A stretch of 31,316 nt of DNA, taken from positions 1 to 31,316 of the IMG/VR virus record IMGVR_UViG_3300019890_000015. One strand, given 5' to 3'. The notes below the pieces were generated by a model. The model worked only from the letters and a program-made list of their open reading frames with translations, did no database searches and was not told the origin of the DNA. This document shows, one piece after another, positions 22,152 to 29,291 of this stretch; the first letter of the stretch is position 1, and each line of letters starts with the position of its first letter. Position numbers and translations under genes: made by a program. Source of the stretch: a virus.

Positions 22152-23900
22152 TTACGCCGCCACCGGTTTTTTACTGACCTTGGTCGCGTTCGTAGGATTC
22201 TTCGATGCAGGGTCTTGCGTCGTGTCCTGGCCCTCGCCACCCTGCGTTATGAACTGACCTGCCCATGCCGGCCGCGGAATTCCCAATTCATCGAACCGCT
22301 TCAGTTCGTAGGCTCGCTGCTCCAGAACTTCTTCGGAGTCTAGACCTTGCTGCGCGCATTCAAATTGATGAGTCGAAATCGCAGCATCCATGCCGATCAC
22401 GGCACCTTGCTTTTCAGCAACAGGATCGACCCATCCCATTCCTGGCCCCATCCATCTGCAGCGCGAGTACGCGCCAGGGAAAGTAGGAAAGTCAGGAGCC
22501 CCAGCTGGCAATGGTATATCGTCTACGTCGAATGCTTCCTCCAGCCATGCAGCGCGGATGGGGTCGCAGAACCCCTCGCCAAAATTTTCCCGCCTACGCT
22601 CTAAAGTTTTCCACGCCTCGAGGAGCGCCGCACGCGCGCTTGAGTAATTCACATCCGACCAATCGTTGGAAACCTGCTGCGCAGATAGCCCGAGACCAGT
22701 TGCTACATTTTTCAGGAGAGCACTTTCGAAGGCATGGAAGTTGGCCGACGGCCTGTTGGACATGACGGCCTTGATGTCCTCGCCCGGGAACAGACTGGGA
22801 ATTCGCGCATTCCCGATCATGATGTTCGAAAGATTGTGGAACTCCTTGCGCTGCTGCTGATAGAGCGGCAGGAAGTTCTCCTGGTCGTCGACGGCGTCGG
22901 CCATCAATTCGTGGTCGTATGGAGACACCAGATAGGTTCCAAAAATCGCACTTATGATAGCGGAATCCAACTCTGTGCCATCATACTTGACGAGCATTTT
23001 AAGCCGTTCCAGAACCGGCGTGAAAATGCCGGCCCCACCACGGTGCTGAGACGCGCGGTCACTGTCATAGTCATGCACGACGATTGGCCGCCCCCAGGAT
23101 GTCTCGCGTGGAAGCTTATCCCATATTTGCGATTCCGCCGCGCTGAACCAATCCCCAAGGTGCGCACGCCTGATATGATAGAACTTCGCAGCTCCCCATT
23201 GATCGATCTCGATGCCGCCGCGCATGCTGTGTTGGTCAAAACGCAGTTGAGGATTGGATAGCCTGTCAGGGTCGACAAGTTGGATCGCCGTTGCATAGGA
23301 TGCGCGGCCACGGCCAATGCGCTCTGGCATCCACAGAAGAACAGCTAGCGCATCTCCGTCAATCAGCTTGTGCCGGAAGGCCAGCCGCATCAACTGTGAA
23401 AACGTATTGTTACGCCCTGCGTCAGCATAGCGTCCGATGTCATCGACCGCCCATGAGCGCCAGAGAGCATCGATGCATCGCGAGTATTCGTTCGACCATT
23501 CATGATCGAACCCTTTGATTCCAGTCGCGTCGGCAAGAAGCTTATAATCAGGTTTCGGAACCGGCCGTAGAAGCGAGCCGATCGTATTGTCGAGAATTCT
23601 TGTTATGGCACCTGATGCCCAACCGTCGTTGCGAACCATATCCCGCGCGCGGGACACAATCCGGTCGCGATACATGTTGAGTTCGGCATCAGGGCTGAGC
23701 AGCATCGGCTGCCACGCCGCCATATGCTGGCCCCATAGATCCGCGGCGTCATATGGGGGACCGCCAAAGTTTCCACTTCCTCCAGTCAGCGCGCGCGGCG
23801 TAGATCGGCCAGGCCGAGTCTGCGCAGGAGTCCGGTCGACCGGCTTAAACGGCGTACCGTCCCAGTCTAAGAAAGTTATCTTTGGAGGTCGCTCAGTCAT
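22152..23900 (-). CDS. Portal protein (lambda gpB family)
   Basis: A 582-residue portal. The ATG at 23900-23898 (MTERPPKITFLDWDGTPFK) is preferred to a longer frame, because it overlaps the upstream stop by only 8 nt and has GAAGG ahead. Family features are a helical start (LSPDAELNMYRDRIVSRARD, then MVRNDGWASGAITRILDNTIG), DALWRSWAVDD, and a segment QLMRLAFRHKLIDGDALAVL. Further on come a stretch with SWGRPIVVHDYDSD, and a clip/wing section SNDWSDVNYSSARAALLEAW. Length is close to lambda gpB (533). It forms the dodecameric DNA channel, next to the gpW-like gene as in lambda. Confidence 0.92.
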   Translation of the reverse strand: MTERPPKITFLDWDGTPFKPVDRTPAQTRPGRSTPRALTGGSGNFGGPPYDAADLWGQHMAAWQPMLLSPDAELNMYRDRIVSRARDMVRNDGWASGAITRILDNTIGSLLRPVPKPDYKLLADATGIKGFDHEWSNEYSRCIDALWRSWAVDDIGRYADAGRNNTFSQLMRLAFRHKLIDGDALAVLLWMPERIGRGRASYATAIQLVDPDRLSNPQLRFDQHSMRGGIEIDQWGAAKFYHIRRAHLGDWFSAAESQIWDKLPRETSWGRPIVVHDYDSDRASQHRGGAGIFTPVLERLKMLVKYDGTELDSAIISAIFGTYLVSPYDHELMADAVDDQENFLPLYQQQRKEFHNLSNIMIGNARIPSLFPGEDIKAVMSNRPSANFHAFESALLKNVATGLGLSAQQVSNDWSDVNYSSARAALLEAWKTLERRRENFGEGFCDPIRAAWLEEAFDVDDIPLPAGAPDFPTFPGAYSRCRWMGPGMGWVDPVAEKQGAVIGMDAAISTHQFECAQQGLDSEEVLEQRAYELKRFDELGIPRPAWAGQFITQGGEGQDTTQDPASKNPTNATKVSKKPVAA

Positions 23901-24153
23901 TATGGCCTTCGTCAATGAGTCGAAGCTGCGCATCGCGTAGCGACTGCGCGACATGACATTTCATTTTGTATTCGGATTTCAGCATTCTCATACTGAACTG
24001 AAAGTGCTCCTCCCAGGTAAGCACAAGTTCTTTATAGCGAGCCTCTACCTCATGTCTCCTGCGTTGCCTTTTGAAGTCGACGACGTCCGTTTGCCGCGCG
24101 ACCGTTCTGATAGGGATGGCGCTGACCTTGGGCGTCTCAAACGTTGAAGACAT
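23893..24153 (-). CDS. Small basic protein before the portal gene
   Basis: An 86-residue protein starting MSSTFETPKVSAIPIRTVAR, with GAGGG ahead of the ATG at 24153-24151. The longer upstream frame is rejected. The middle is a basic helical stretch (RQRRRHEVEARYKELVLTW) with Met- and Lys-rich follow-on. It overlaps the upstream ORF by 17 nt and the portal start by 8 nt, so translation is tightly coupled. No family is recognised. Confidence 0.6.
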   Translation of the reverse strand: MSSTFETPKVSAIPIRTVARQTDVVDFKRQRRRHEVEARYKELVLTWEEHFQFSMRMLKSEYKMKCHVAQSLRDAQLRLIDEGHND

Positions 24154-24409
24154 CGTTTCCCTCGTCGAGCGGCCCGGCCTGCACGCCAGTAGCACGAGCA
24201 GGTATGTTCGTCGGCGCGGCGGTGCCCCCACTGAACCCAAGCGCTGCCAGCATGGCGGTCGCTGTGACCTGGCCCACGGGGCACACCTTGACGATGCCGT
24301 TCTGGTTGGGAATCGTCGCGTGAAAGATCGTGTACAGATTGCCAGGGATCGTCGTGGCGCCACCCGCGATTGCAGTCTCGCCTTTAACGCCTGCTTTGAC
24401 CAAGCCCAT
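24137..24409 (-). CDS. Small beta-rich protein in the gpW-portal interval
   Basis: A 90-residue protein starting MGLVKAGVKGETAIAGGATT. It is Ala/Gly/Thr-rich with alternating strands and two central blocks (NLYTIFHATIPNQNGIVKV and QVTATAMLAALGFSGG). It resembles the other small beta protein at 21697-21960 in composition, but I cannot show homology. A minor head or decoration role is possible. Confidence 0.55.
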   Translation of the reverse strand: MGLVKAGVKGETAIAGGATTIPGNLYTIFHATIPNQNGIVKVCPVGQVTATAMLAALGFSGGTAAPTNIPARATGVQAGPLDEGNDVFNV

Positions 24410-24426
24410 GTTCGCGACTCCTCATC

Positions 24427-24504
24427 TCACGGCCCGATAGATGCAGCAACCAACCACATGACACCAGCCACCAGAATAATTGCCTGGATGGTATCGCCGC
24501 TCAT
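24427..24504 (-). CDS. 25-codon hydrophobic ORF after gpW
   Basis: MSGDTIQAIILVAGVMWLV then AASIGP. It is a single hydrophobic stretch with a short N-terminal cap. The start overlaps the gpW-like stop as ATGA and an SD-like GAGG lies about 11 nt ahead. It joins the recurrent theme of tiny one-helix ORFs in this operon. Confidence is limited by its size. Confidence 0.45.
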   Translation of the reverse strand: MSGDTIQAIILVAGVMWLVAASIGP

Positions 24505-24755
24505 CTGAAATATGGCCTCAGAGCCCGCCGCTGTGCGGCGCGGTTCCCGAGCATCCGTTGAAGATACATGATGTGCTGGGCGAGAGCGCCCATGTCCGGT
24601 ACGCGATAGGTAACGCTCTTGCCTTCATACGAAACTGTTTGCGGCTGTCCGCCAATCATCAAATTCTGGTAGGCCACCTGGGCTTGCGCGAGATAGCCTC
24701 GGAGCGTCGAAGCCGGAAGTCCCGCAAACTCGGTCGCATTAGGATCCCACCGCAT
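24501..24755 (-). CDS. gpW-like head-tail joining protein
   Basis: An 84-residue protein (lambda gpW is 68). The start MRWDPNATEFAGLPASTLRG then YLAQAQVAYQNLMIGG matches the gpW pattern of an N-terminal helix, a beta hairpin (TVSYEGKSVTYR) and a C-terminal helix (GALAQHIMYLQRMLG). It is needed for head completion and for gpFII-type joining. It lies between terminase and portal as in lambda, although an accessory block separates it from the terminase. SD AAGGA overlaps the upstream ORF's end. Confidence 0.8.
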   Translation of the reverse strand: MRWDPNATEFAGLPASTLRGYLAQAQVAYQNLMIGGQPQTVSYEGKSVTYRVPDMGALAQHIMYLQRMLGNRAAQRRALRPYFR

Positions 24756-24760
24756 TCGGT

Positions 24761-24943
24761 TTATCCTTCTTTACCGGCGCGGGACGTGAAGCAGCTATCC
24801 CGCCACATCTCATACCGACGAAAGTTCTCCGCAAGCGTTTCTTCGGTGTCGATATTCTTGCGTGTCCGTATCACAGCACGTGCCTTGACTGCGCGCGCCC
24901 ACAAGTTCCTAGCCGCGACGCAAATCTTGCAGCTCGTCTTCAT
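24761..24943 (-). CDS. Small basic protein overlapping its neighbour
   Basis: A 60-residue protein (MKTSCKICVAARNLWARAVK). It overlaps the 92-residue upstream ORF by 35 nt. SD AAGGATC precedes the ATG. Three cysteines (Cys5, Cys8 and Cys51) and a strong basic stretch suggest nucleic-acid association, but this is inference. The stop overlaps the gpW SD region. Confidence 0.5.
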   Translation of the reverse strand: MKTSCKICVAARNLWARAVKARAVIRTRKNIDTEETLAENFRRYEMWRDSCFTSRAGKEG

Positions 24944-25187
24944 GCTGTTGATCCTTCACCACCGCGAGTACGTCCTCGAGCTCTTTGACAAATTGATCCT
25001 TGGACAGGAACCGCGCACTTGTCTCCTCCCAGTGACCGTCGAGCAGCCACAACTCGGAAAGCCAGGATGGGAATTCGACACGCCCAATTCCGTTGATATG
25101 AACCCGGCGCACGCTTATCCACATCGGGTGCTGCGCCGCATTTCTCGCCTTCGTCAGGATGGCCTCGATGTCCTCGGCTTTCGTCAC
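24909..25187 (-). CDS. Hypothetical accessory-block protein with GTG start
   Basis: A 92-residue protein starting at GTG (25187-25185) that overlaps the stop of a lysine-rich ORF as GTGA. The start MTKAEDIEAILTKARNAAQ is helical. The middle holds a Trp-rich block (SWLSELWLLDGHWEET) and the end is a charged helix (KDQFVKELEDVLAVVKDQQH). No family is recognised. It lies in the block between terminase and gpW. Confidence 0.55.
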   Translation of the reverse strand: MTKAEDIEAILTKARNAAQHPMWISVRRVHINGIGRVEFPSWLSELWLLDGHWEETSARFLSKDQFVKELEDVLAVVKDQQHEDELQDLRRG

Positions 25188-25270
25188 TTACTAGCTGCCT
25201 TCGTTTTGCCTTTTCCTTTTTTCTTCAGTTTCGCCTTGTCGCTCTTTGGCTTCTTGTCGCTTTTCGCCAT
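25184..25270 (-). CDS. 28-codon lysine-rich ORF overlapping another gene out of frame
   Basis: MAKSDKKPKSDKAKLKKKGK then GKTKAASK. It lies entirely inside, and in a different frame from, the 69-residue ORF at 25191-25400, except for its last bases. SD GGGAG is well placed, and the stop overlaps the next GTG start (GTGA). Polycationic content suggests a DNA- or RNA-binding or anti-host peptide, but there is no direct evidence. Confidence 0.5.
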   Translation of the reverse strand: MAKSDKKPKSDKAKLKKKGKGKTKAASK

Positions 25271-25400
25271 CTGGTGTCTCCCATGCGGTTTTAATTTCAA
25301 GAAGGTTGGATTTGACTAGCGCCATTACCTCAGGAGTGAGATGCCGCCATGTGTCTCGTCGACCTTCGTAGCCCCGTCTTCTTCGGCTGCGGTGTGTCAT
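25191..25400 (-). CDS. Small charged protein with two-frame overlap
   Basis: A 69-residue protein (MTHRSRRRRGYEGRRDTWRH, then a charged Lys/Glu-rich tail). It overlaps the upstream gene as ATGA and holds the lysine-rich ORF in another frame across 25191-25270. The central HLTPEVMALVKSNLLEI looks helical. Both frames may be coding, or one may be a shadow. No known family. Confidence 0.45.
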   Translation of the reverse strand: MTHRSRRRRGYEGRRDTWRHLTPEVMALVKSNLLEIKTAWETPDGEKRQEAKERQGETEEKRKRQNEGS

Positions 25401-25651
25401 TGGCCAAGATCGTTTACTTTGCTAGCCGCCGCCCGCGCCGCATTAATGATCGCAGCACAGACAGCCTCCACAACAGCTGCTGGACCTGTTCCTTCGCACA
25501 CTGTTGTAATAGGTATGCACATATCGCCGTTAACGGTATAACCATCAGGGCACGACTTTGCGGCATGGTGAGGATCAGATTTATCAGCGTGGGCGACGAC
25601 AGTGGCGAGGCTGGTCCAGATTACAAATGCCGCCACAGAAATATTTTTCAT
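25397..25651 (-). CDS. Small secreted four-cysteine protein
   Basis: An 84-residue protein. Residues 1-22 form a Sec signal (MKNISVAAFVIWTSLATVVA, then HADKS). Four cysteines (34, 45, 52, 65) in the mature part suit two disulfides, and the short Ala-rich C-terminus is helical. SD GAGG lies ahead. The product should be periplasmic. There is no Cys in a lipobox position, so it does not look like a classical outer spanin. Function unknown. Confidence 0.65.
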   Translation of the reverse strand: MKNISVAAFVIWTSLATVVAHADKSDPHHAAKSCPDGYTVNGDMCIPITTVCEGTGPAAVVEAVCAAIINAARAAASKVNDLGQ

Positions 25652-25670
25652 CCCAGCGCCTCACTCTTAT

Positions 25671-26315
25671 TTACCTTGATGGCACAGTGATAGTTGGCGA
25701 CGGGCTGTTCAACTGCACGTGGGAAGTGGCAGATGACGCCCTCATATCGTCGAGTTGTTTTTGTATGTCTAGTAGCTTCTGGGAGACGGTATATTGTCCG
25801 CCAAAATCTTTGCGCAGGTCATCTATCTGTTTGCGCACTTCAGCCAGGTTCTCCTTCTGCTGGTCCCAGTGATTGACCTGCTCCGCCCGGGTCACCTGAT
25901 TGTCGCGGAGGTAGGCAATCTCCGACTTAGCGCTTTGAAGCTCCGACTTGACTCCGTCAATCGTCTTGTCTTCCCGCAGCTTGAACTCCTCGTGCTCCTC
26001 CCGTGTAATTTTTCCCTTCATTTGGGCAATAAAGAAATCGCTGGTTTTTTCAAGGTTCTGGATATCACCGGAGGATACGCGTGCCAGATCCGCTTTCACT
26101 TCTATCAGTTGTTCGTGCAATGGCATGATGATGGCCGCATAGATGCCGCCAACAGCTATCGCCACAACCGTCAGCGTCTGTAATATGTTTGCGTATTTGC
26201 CAGAAAAGTCTCCGTTCTTGTAGTTTCCTGCAGCTGCCATTTCATCGCGACGTCTGTCAAAGTAGGATGGCCCGGAATATGGGCCTGAATAGGAATCACC
26301 ACTCGGCTCAGGCAT
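25671..26315 (-). CDS. Membrane-anchored coiled-coil protein (possible spanin-like or tail-associated)
   Basis: A 214-residue protein. Residues 45-64 form a single hydrophobic helix (NILQTLTVVAIAVGGIYAAI), after a Gly/Ser/Tyr-rich N-terminus. Residues about 65-190 form a long coiled coil with heptad Leu/Ile and Lys/Glu pattern, ending in a short Ser/Thr-rich tail. This is the architecture of an inner-membrane spanin or of a structural anchor. It lacks the usual spanin size and an obvious partner. SD AGGTAA precedes the ATG. Role is unproven. Confidence 0.55.
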   Translation of the reverse strand: MPEPSGDSYSGPYSGPSYFDRRRDEMAAAGNYKNGDFSGKYANILQTLTVVAIAVGGIYAAIIMPLHEQLIEVKADLARVSSGDIQNLEKTSDFFIAQMKGKITREEHEEFKLREDKTIDGVKSELQSAKSEIAYLRDNQVTRAEQVNHWDQQKENLAEVRKQIDDLRKDFGGQYTVSQKLLDIQKQLDDMRASSATSHVQLNSPSPTITVPSR

Positions 26316-26330
26316 AATGTTACCTACGAA

Positions 26331-26531
26331 TTAATTGCAATCATTTTTCCAATGCGGGTCGCCGCGCTTGCACGTCCTTCTCTTTGTCTTCTCATGTCCC
26401 CACCAGCCAGGATAGTGTCGCGGCACTGGCCACGGCTTGTCTCCTATGCCTACCCAGTCGTGTTGCCATGAACAGAGCCCATGCGGGTCGCATAAGTAAA
26501 CGTTGGCCGCGAGGATAAGTGGCAGGATCAC
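26331..26531 (-). CDS. Small Trp- and Cys-rich protein with GTG start
   Basis: A 66-residue protein starting at GTG (26531-26529). Residues 1-11 are hydrophobic (MILPLILAANV), then a Trp-rich stretch (GLCSWQHDW, GDKPWPVPRHYPGWWG) and four cysteines. This could be an exported or membrane-edge peptide. The start has no convincing SD, so the call is modest. The upstream 20-codon hydrophobic ORF ends 1 nt before this start. Confidence 0.45.
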   Translation of the reverse strand: MILPLILAANVYLCDPHGLCSWQHDWVGIGDKPWPVPRHYPGWWGHEKTKRRTCKRGDPHWKNDCN

Positions 26532-26532
26532 G

Positions 26533-26595
26533 TCATGCCATTAAAACGGCAACGATAACAATGAGCATCGCAACTATGACTATCTCCTCGAGCAT
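26533..26595 (-). CDS. 20-codon hydrophobic ORF
   Basis: MLEEIVIVAMLIVIVAVLMA, nearly all hydrophobic. SD GAGG lies 5 nt ahead of the ATG at 26595-26593. It overlaps the upstream membrane ORF by 16 nt and ends 1 nt before the next GTG start. The size is at the limit of what can be called, but the SD and recurring pattern support it. Confidence 0.45.
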   Translation of the reverse strand: MLEEIVIVAMLIVIVAVLMA

Positions 26596-26774
26596 CCCAA
26601 CCTCGCATCGACGGAACGCGCCCAAAGCCAGCCTGTGACGAAGGCGGAAGATAACTTCGACCGCTCACTCACATGTCGTTTTGCTGCATACTTGCTCAAA
26701 ATAATGGCTGGTGCGACGATGAAGACCATCGCCATCATCGGCAGGATGATAAACGCCACGTCCCAATCGTTCAT
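26580..26774 (-). CDS. Small single-pass membrane protein
   Basis: A 64-residue protein starting MNDWDVAFIILPMMAMVFIV. The frame is open further upstream, but the ATG at 26774-26772 overlaps the previous stop as ATGA and has AGGG ahead. It has one hydrophobic helix (residues 5-27), then a basic tail ending in a Trp/Arg-rich segment. Holin-like in size, but with one helix only. Role unknown. Confidence 0.55.
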   Translation of the reverse strand: MNDWDVAFIILPMMAMVFIVAPAIILSKYAAKRHVSERSKLSSAFVTGWLWARSVDARLGCSRR

Positions 26775-26980
26775 CTCGGCCCTATCAGCCATCGCCTCGC
26801 GATTCTCTTGGCGATTTTGTCGACGTCCTTGGTATCAAGGCGGATGACGTTTTTGCCCGCGACCACGACTTCTCCGCCAGCCTTCATGGCCGCACCGTAG
26901 ATTTCGTCACGTATCACGTCGCGAAAGTTACGGCGCTTGGCTTTCGTCTCAGGGTCGACTTTTATCTTTTCTTTGGGCAT
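26771..26980 (-). CDS. Small basic soluble protein
   Basis: A 69-residue protein (MPKEKIKVDPETKAKRRNFR start). It is helical and very basic, with a central AAMKAGGEVVVAGKNVIRLD segment and an RRWLIGPR end. The start is chosen inside a longer open frame, because its ATG at 26980-26978 lies 3 nt after the upstream stop. Nothing indicates a specific function. DNA binding is possible on charge alone. Confidence 0.5.
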   Translation of the reverse strand: MPKEKIKVDPETKAKRRNFRDVIRDEIYGAAMKAGGEVVVAGKNVIRLDTKDVDKIAKRIARRWLIGPR

Positions 26981-26982
26981 GG

Positions 26983-27210
26983 CTATTTGAGCCGGACCCC
27001 TGACATGCCGCCACCTGCCCCGCTCAGCATGGTCAATGCGAAGATGATGATCAGGATCAGGATTATCAGATAGACCGCGTTCTTGATGTTCTGTGGAACA
27101 ATCATCCCGAACTGACTGAGCGCCAGGAACACCAGCCAGACCACACCAAGGATGACGATGATGCCGATCAGAAGCCACAGGATTTGAATTGCAAGCGGGA
27201 TGAGTGCCAT
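26983..27210 (-). CDS. Small two-segment membrane protein
   Basis: A 75-residue protein with two hydrophobic helices (about residues 9-30 and 45-63; LIGIIVILGVVWLVFLAL, then YLIILILIIIFALTML) separated by a short polar loop. It ends in a Gly-rich tail. SD AAGG lies ahead. This topology is compatible with a small holin, and the family of short Thivi-type membrane proteins is a possible match in style. Neither can be confirmed here. Confidence 0.6.
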   Translation of the reverse strand: MALIPLAIQILWLLIGIIVILGVVWLVFLALSQFGMIVPQNIKNAVYLIILILIIIFALTMLSGAGGGMSGVRLK

Positions 27211-27213
27211 TTT

Positions 27214-27285
27214 TTAGACCTTGTTGAGTATGAAAAGGATGATGAAGATAATAACGACGGTGCCGACGATGTCCCCGATGCTCAT
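27214..27285 (-). CDS. 23-codon hydrophobic ORF
   Basis: MSIGDIVGTVVIIFIILFIL then NKV. One hydrophobic helix, with GGGTGAAG ahead of the ATG. It follows the 27-codon ORF by 6 nt and precedes the 75-residue ORF by 3 nt. Small but SD-supported. Confidence 0.5.
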   Translation of the reverse strand: MSIGDIVGTVVIIFIILFILNKV

Positions 27286-27291
27286 GTTGCT

Positions 27292-27375
27292 TCACCCACC
27301 ATAGAGGTCAAGAATCCATGAAAACACGAACACGAAGAAAGCGAGCAGAGCGAGCTTCGTTGCCACGTCCAACAT
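27292..27375 (-). CDS. 27-codon hydrophobic ORF after the large terminase
   Basis: MLDVATKLALLAFFVFVFSW then ILDLYGG. It starts 2 nt after the large terminase stop and has GAGGTAGGG ahead, a good SD. One hydrophobic helix. It is the first of a run of tiny membrane ORFs in the accessory block. Confidence 0.55.
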   Translation of the reverse strand: MLDVATKLALLAFFVFVFSWILDLYGG

Positions 27376-27377
27376 CC

Positions 27378-29291
27378 CTACCTCGGAAGCAGACTCGCAA
27401 TTGAACGCCGTGGTTTCGCTGCCGCCGGGAACGGAGATGCAGGTTGTACTGGCCTGGCCGCTTGACCCGTATGGACCACTTGGGCTGTCTGGTGCGGGTC
27501 GAGCATGCTGCCAGAGCGCCCGAAGCTGTGGTGCGCGCCAAGCGCGTAAACCATAGTGTCCAGCGCCTCGTTGCGTTTGCCTTCCGGAAGATACCAGACC
27601 CTATAGGGACGCCCTTCCTTGAAACGTGTCTGTACGTGCTCCGACGTAAGCTGCTCGAAATACTCTTCGTCGAAAATTCCGCCGACAGGAAAATGGATAT
27701 ATCCCGGGCCCGGCTTCTGGATTCTCAGCTTGCCGTAGATTGCGTCCTTGGCCGTATCGACGCCAATGCCGAAAATCGTGTCCTTCAGTTTCGTCTGGCT
27801 CGCGCGCTTCGGCCAAACAGGGCGAGGCCCGGCAAACCCCTTGATCGGGTACATGTTGCGACCGCGTCGCGCCTTGCAAAACTGGATGGCCGCGTTGGCG
27901 TGGTGGCCACCGGTGTCGACACAGGCCGCCCTGATGCGTACCTCTCGGCCTGCATCCGTGTGATATTTTGCGAGCAGGGTCCTGTCCAGTTCTACCCAGA
28001 CGCTCTGCTGCGCCGGGTCGCCGTAGAGTATCTGATAATCAATAGTCCAGATTTCTTCACGGTCACCCCAGCCGATGATCTGGACCTCGAGGCGGTCGCC
28101 CTGCAAATCCACGCCCGCCGTCAATGACCGGATGACGTCCGGGATGTTTTCAACGCCGTAGTTCTCGCGCCGACGAAGAAGCGAGTTGCCTTCGATCTTC
28201 TCTACCTCGTCCTCCCATGTCTCACCAAGCACGGTGTTGACGAACGTCTTGAGAAGCATTGGGTCATTGCGGTCCAGAAGAAATTGCCTGACCAGATTCG
28301 GCCACGAGGCATTCGGGAACAAGCTGTACGCCGACCAGATATGAAACCCTGCATGCCCTTCGGATGGCTTCGCCGCTACCCAGGCACCGCGGTCAATCAT
28401 CTGAGGCTTCCAGCGTTCCTCTATGACGCAGCCAGACGCCTCGCAAACGAAGTGCGCTGTCTCAGGACGATGCTTTCCGTCATCGCTCTTGTCCCAGCGA
28501 AGGTTGCTCCACTTCAGAGTTTGCGTTGCCCCGCAATGTGGGCAAGGCACGTAGTACCGGCGCTGGTCGCTTTCCAACCACGCCTTCTCGATCCGGCTCT
28601 CGCCCTTGATGGTAGGCGTCGACCCCAAAATTATCTTCCGGTTCCAGAACGTTTCTGACCGCTTCGTGCCAAGTCTGATCTGGTCGCCTTCCTTGCCGGC
28701 ACCTGTAACTGGGTACCCGTCGATTTCGTCGAAGCACACTATCCGCGCCGTAATGCGCCGGAAGCCGCCAGGGCTGTTGGCCCCGATGAACGAGACGCTC
28801 GCCCCGTTTCGAAACACCCGCTTGACAATTCTCTGGTCAGGATCCTTTGCCTTCACTTCCCCGGAAATGGCGTGAAGAACCGGCGTATCACGCAACATCG
28901 GCGCGATCTCGGTCCGGCTGTAGTCAGTCGCGTCAACATCACGAGGCTGAACAATCAGTACCGGTGACGGGTCCTGGTGGATGAAATATCCGATGATGTG
29001 GTCGAGGCATTTCGTGTAACCAACACGGGCGCTCTTCATGACCGTGATTTGCGTAACCGATGGGTCAGTGGCCGCGTCCATCATGCCGCGCTGATAGCCG
29101 AAGCTCGTGAACTTGCCAGGGTTCGCGCTCGTCTCCGGCGAGAGATACGCGTACTTGTCAGCCCACTCGGAAAGCGTCAGGTCCCGCGGCGGCAGTAGAA
29201 GCCGAAGCGTTTCCCTGATGGCAGGCTCGATATTGGCAGCCGAAGCAGCGACGGGAAAACCGCCGCCAGTAGACTGCTCGACGATAGTCAT
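27378..29291 (-). CDS. Large terminase subunit, GpA family (packaging ATPase and nuclease)
   Basis: A 637-residue motor protein that packages DNA and cuts the concatemer. Motifs seen are Walker A KSARVGYTK (about 86-94, lambda gpA type), Walker B IVCFDEID (about 184-191), and the coupling-type GSTPTIKGES. Zinc-ribbon cysteines appear around CPHCGATQTL (250-253) with a later C...C pair, and an acidic nuclease motif TAGVDLQGDRLEVQIIGWG (about 391-409) near the C-terminus. Length matches lambda gpA (641). The start overlaps the small terminase stop by 4 nt. Confidence 0.93.
   Translation of the reverse strand: MTIVEQSTGGGFPVAASAANIEPAIRETLRLLLPPRDLTLSEWADKYAYLSPETSANPGKFTSFGYQRGMMDAATDPSVTQITVMKSARVGYTKCLDHIIGYFIHQDPSPVLIVQPRDVDATDYSRTEIAPMLRDTPVLHAISGEVKAKDPDQRIVKRVFRNGASVSFIGANSPGGFRRITARIVCFDEIDGYPVTGAGKEGDQIRLGTKRSETFWNRKIILGSTPTIKGESRIEKAWLESDQRRYYVPCPHCGATQTLKWSNLRWDKSDDGKHRPETAHFVCEASGCVIEERWKPQMIDRGAWVAAKPSEGHAGFHIWSAYSLFPNASWPNLVRQFLLDRNDPMLLKTFVNTVLGETWEDEVEKIEGNSLLRRRENYGVENIPDVIRSLTAGVDLQGDRLEVQIIGWGDREEIWTIDYQILYGDPAQQSVWVELDRTLLAKYHTDAGREVRIRAACVDTGGHHANAAIQFCKARRGRNMYPIKGFAGPRPVWPKRASQTKLKDTIFGIGVDTAKDAIYGKLRIQKPGPGYIHFPVGGIFDEEYFEQLTSEHVQTRFKEGRPYRVWYLPEGKRNEALDTMVYALGAHHSFGRSGSMLDPHQTAQVVHTGQAARPVQPASPFPAAAKPRRSIASLLPR

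Noticed and set aside
24480-25319. Plus-strand frame of 279 codons across the accessory block
   Set aside because: It covers several opposite-strand genes that have SD sites and coupled junctions, and it shows no recognisable protein features.
26771-27295. 174-codon frame read as one gene
   Set aside because: The first part is a His/Arg-rich shadow of membrane ORFs. The real start is the internal ATG at 26980.
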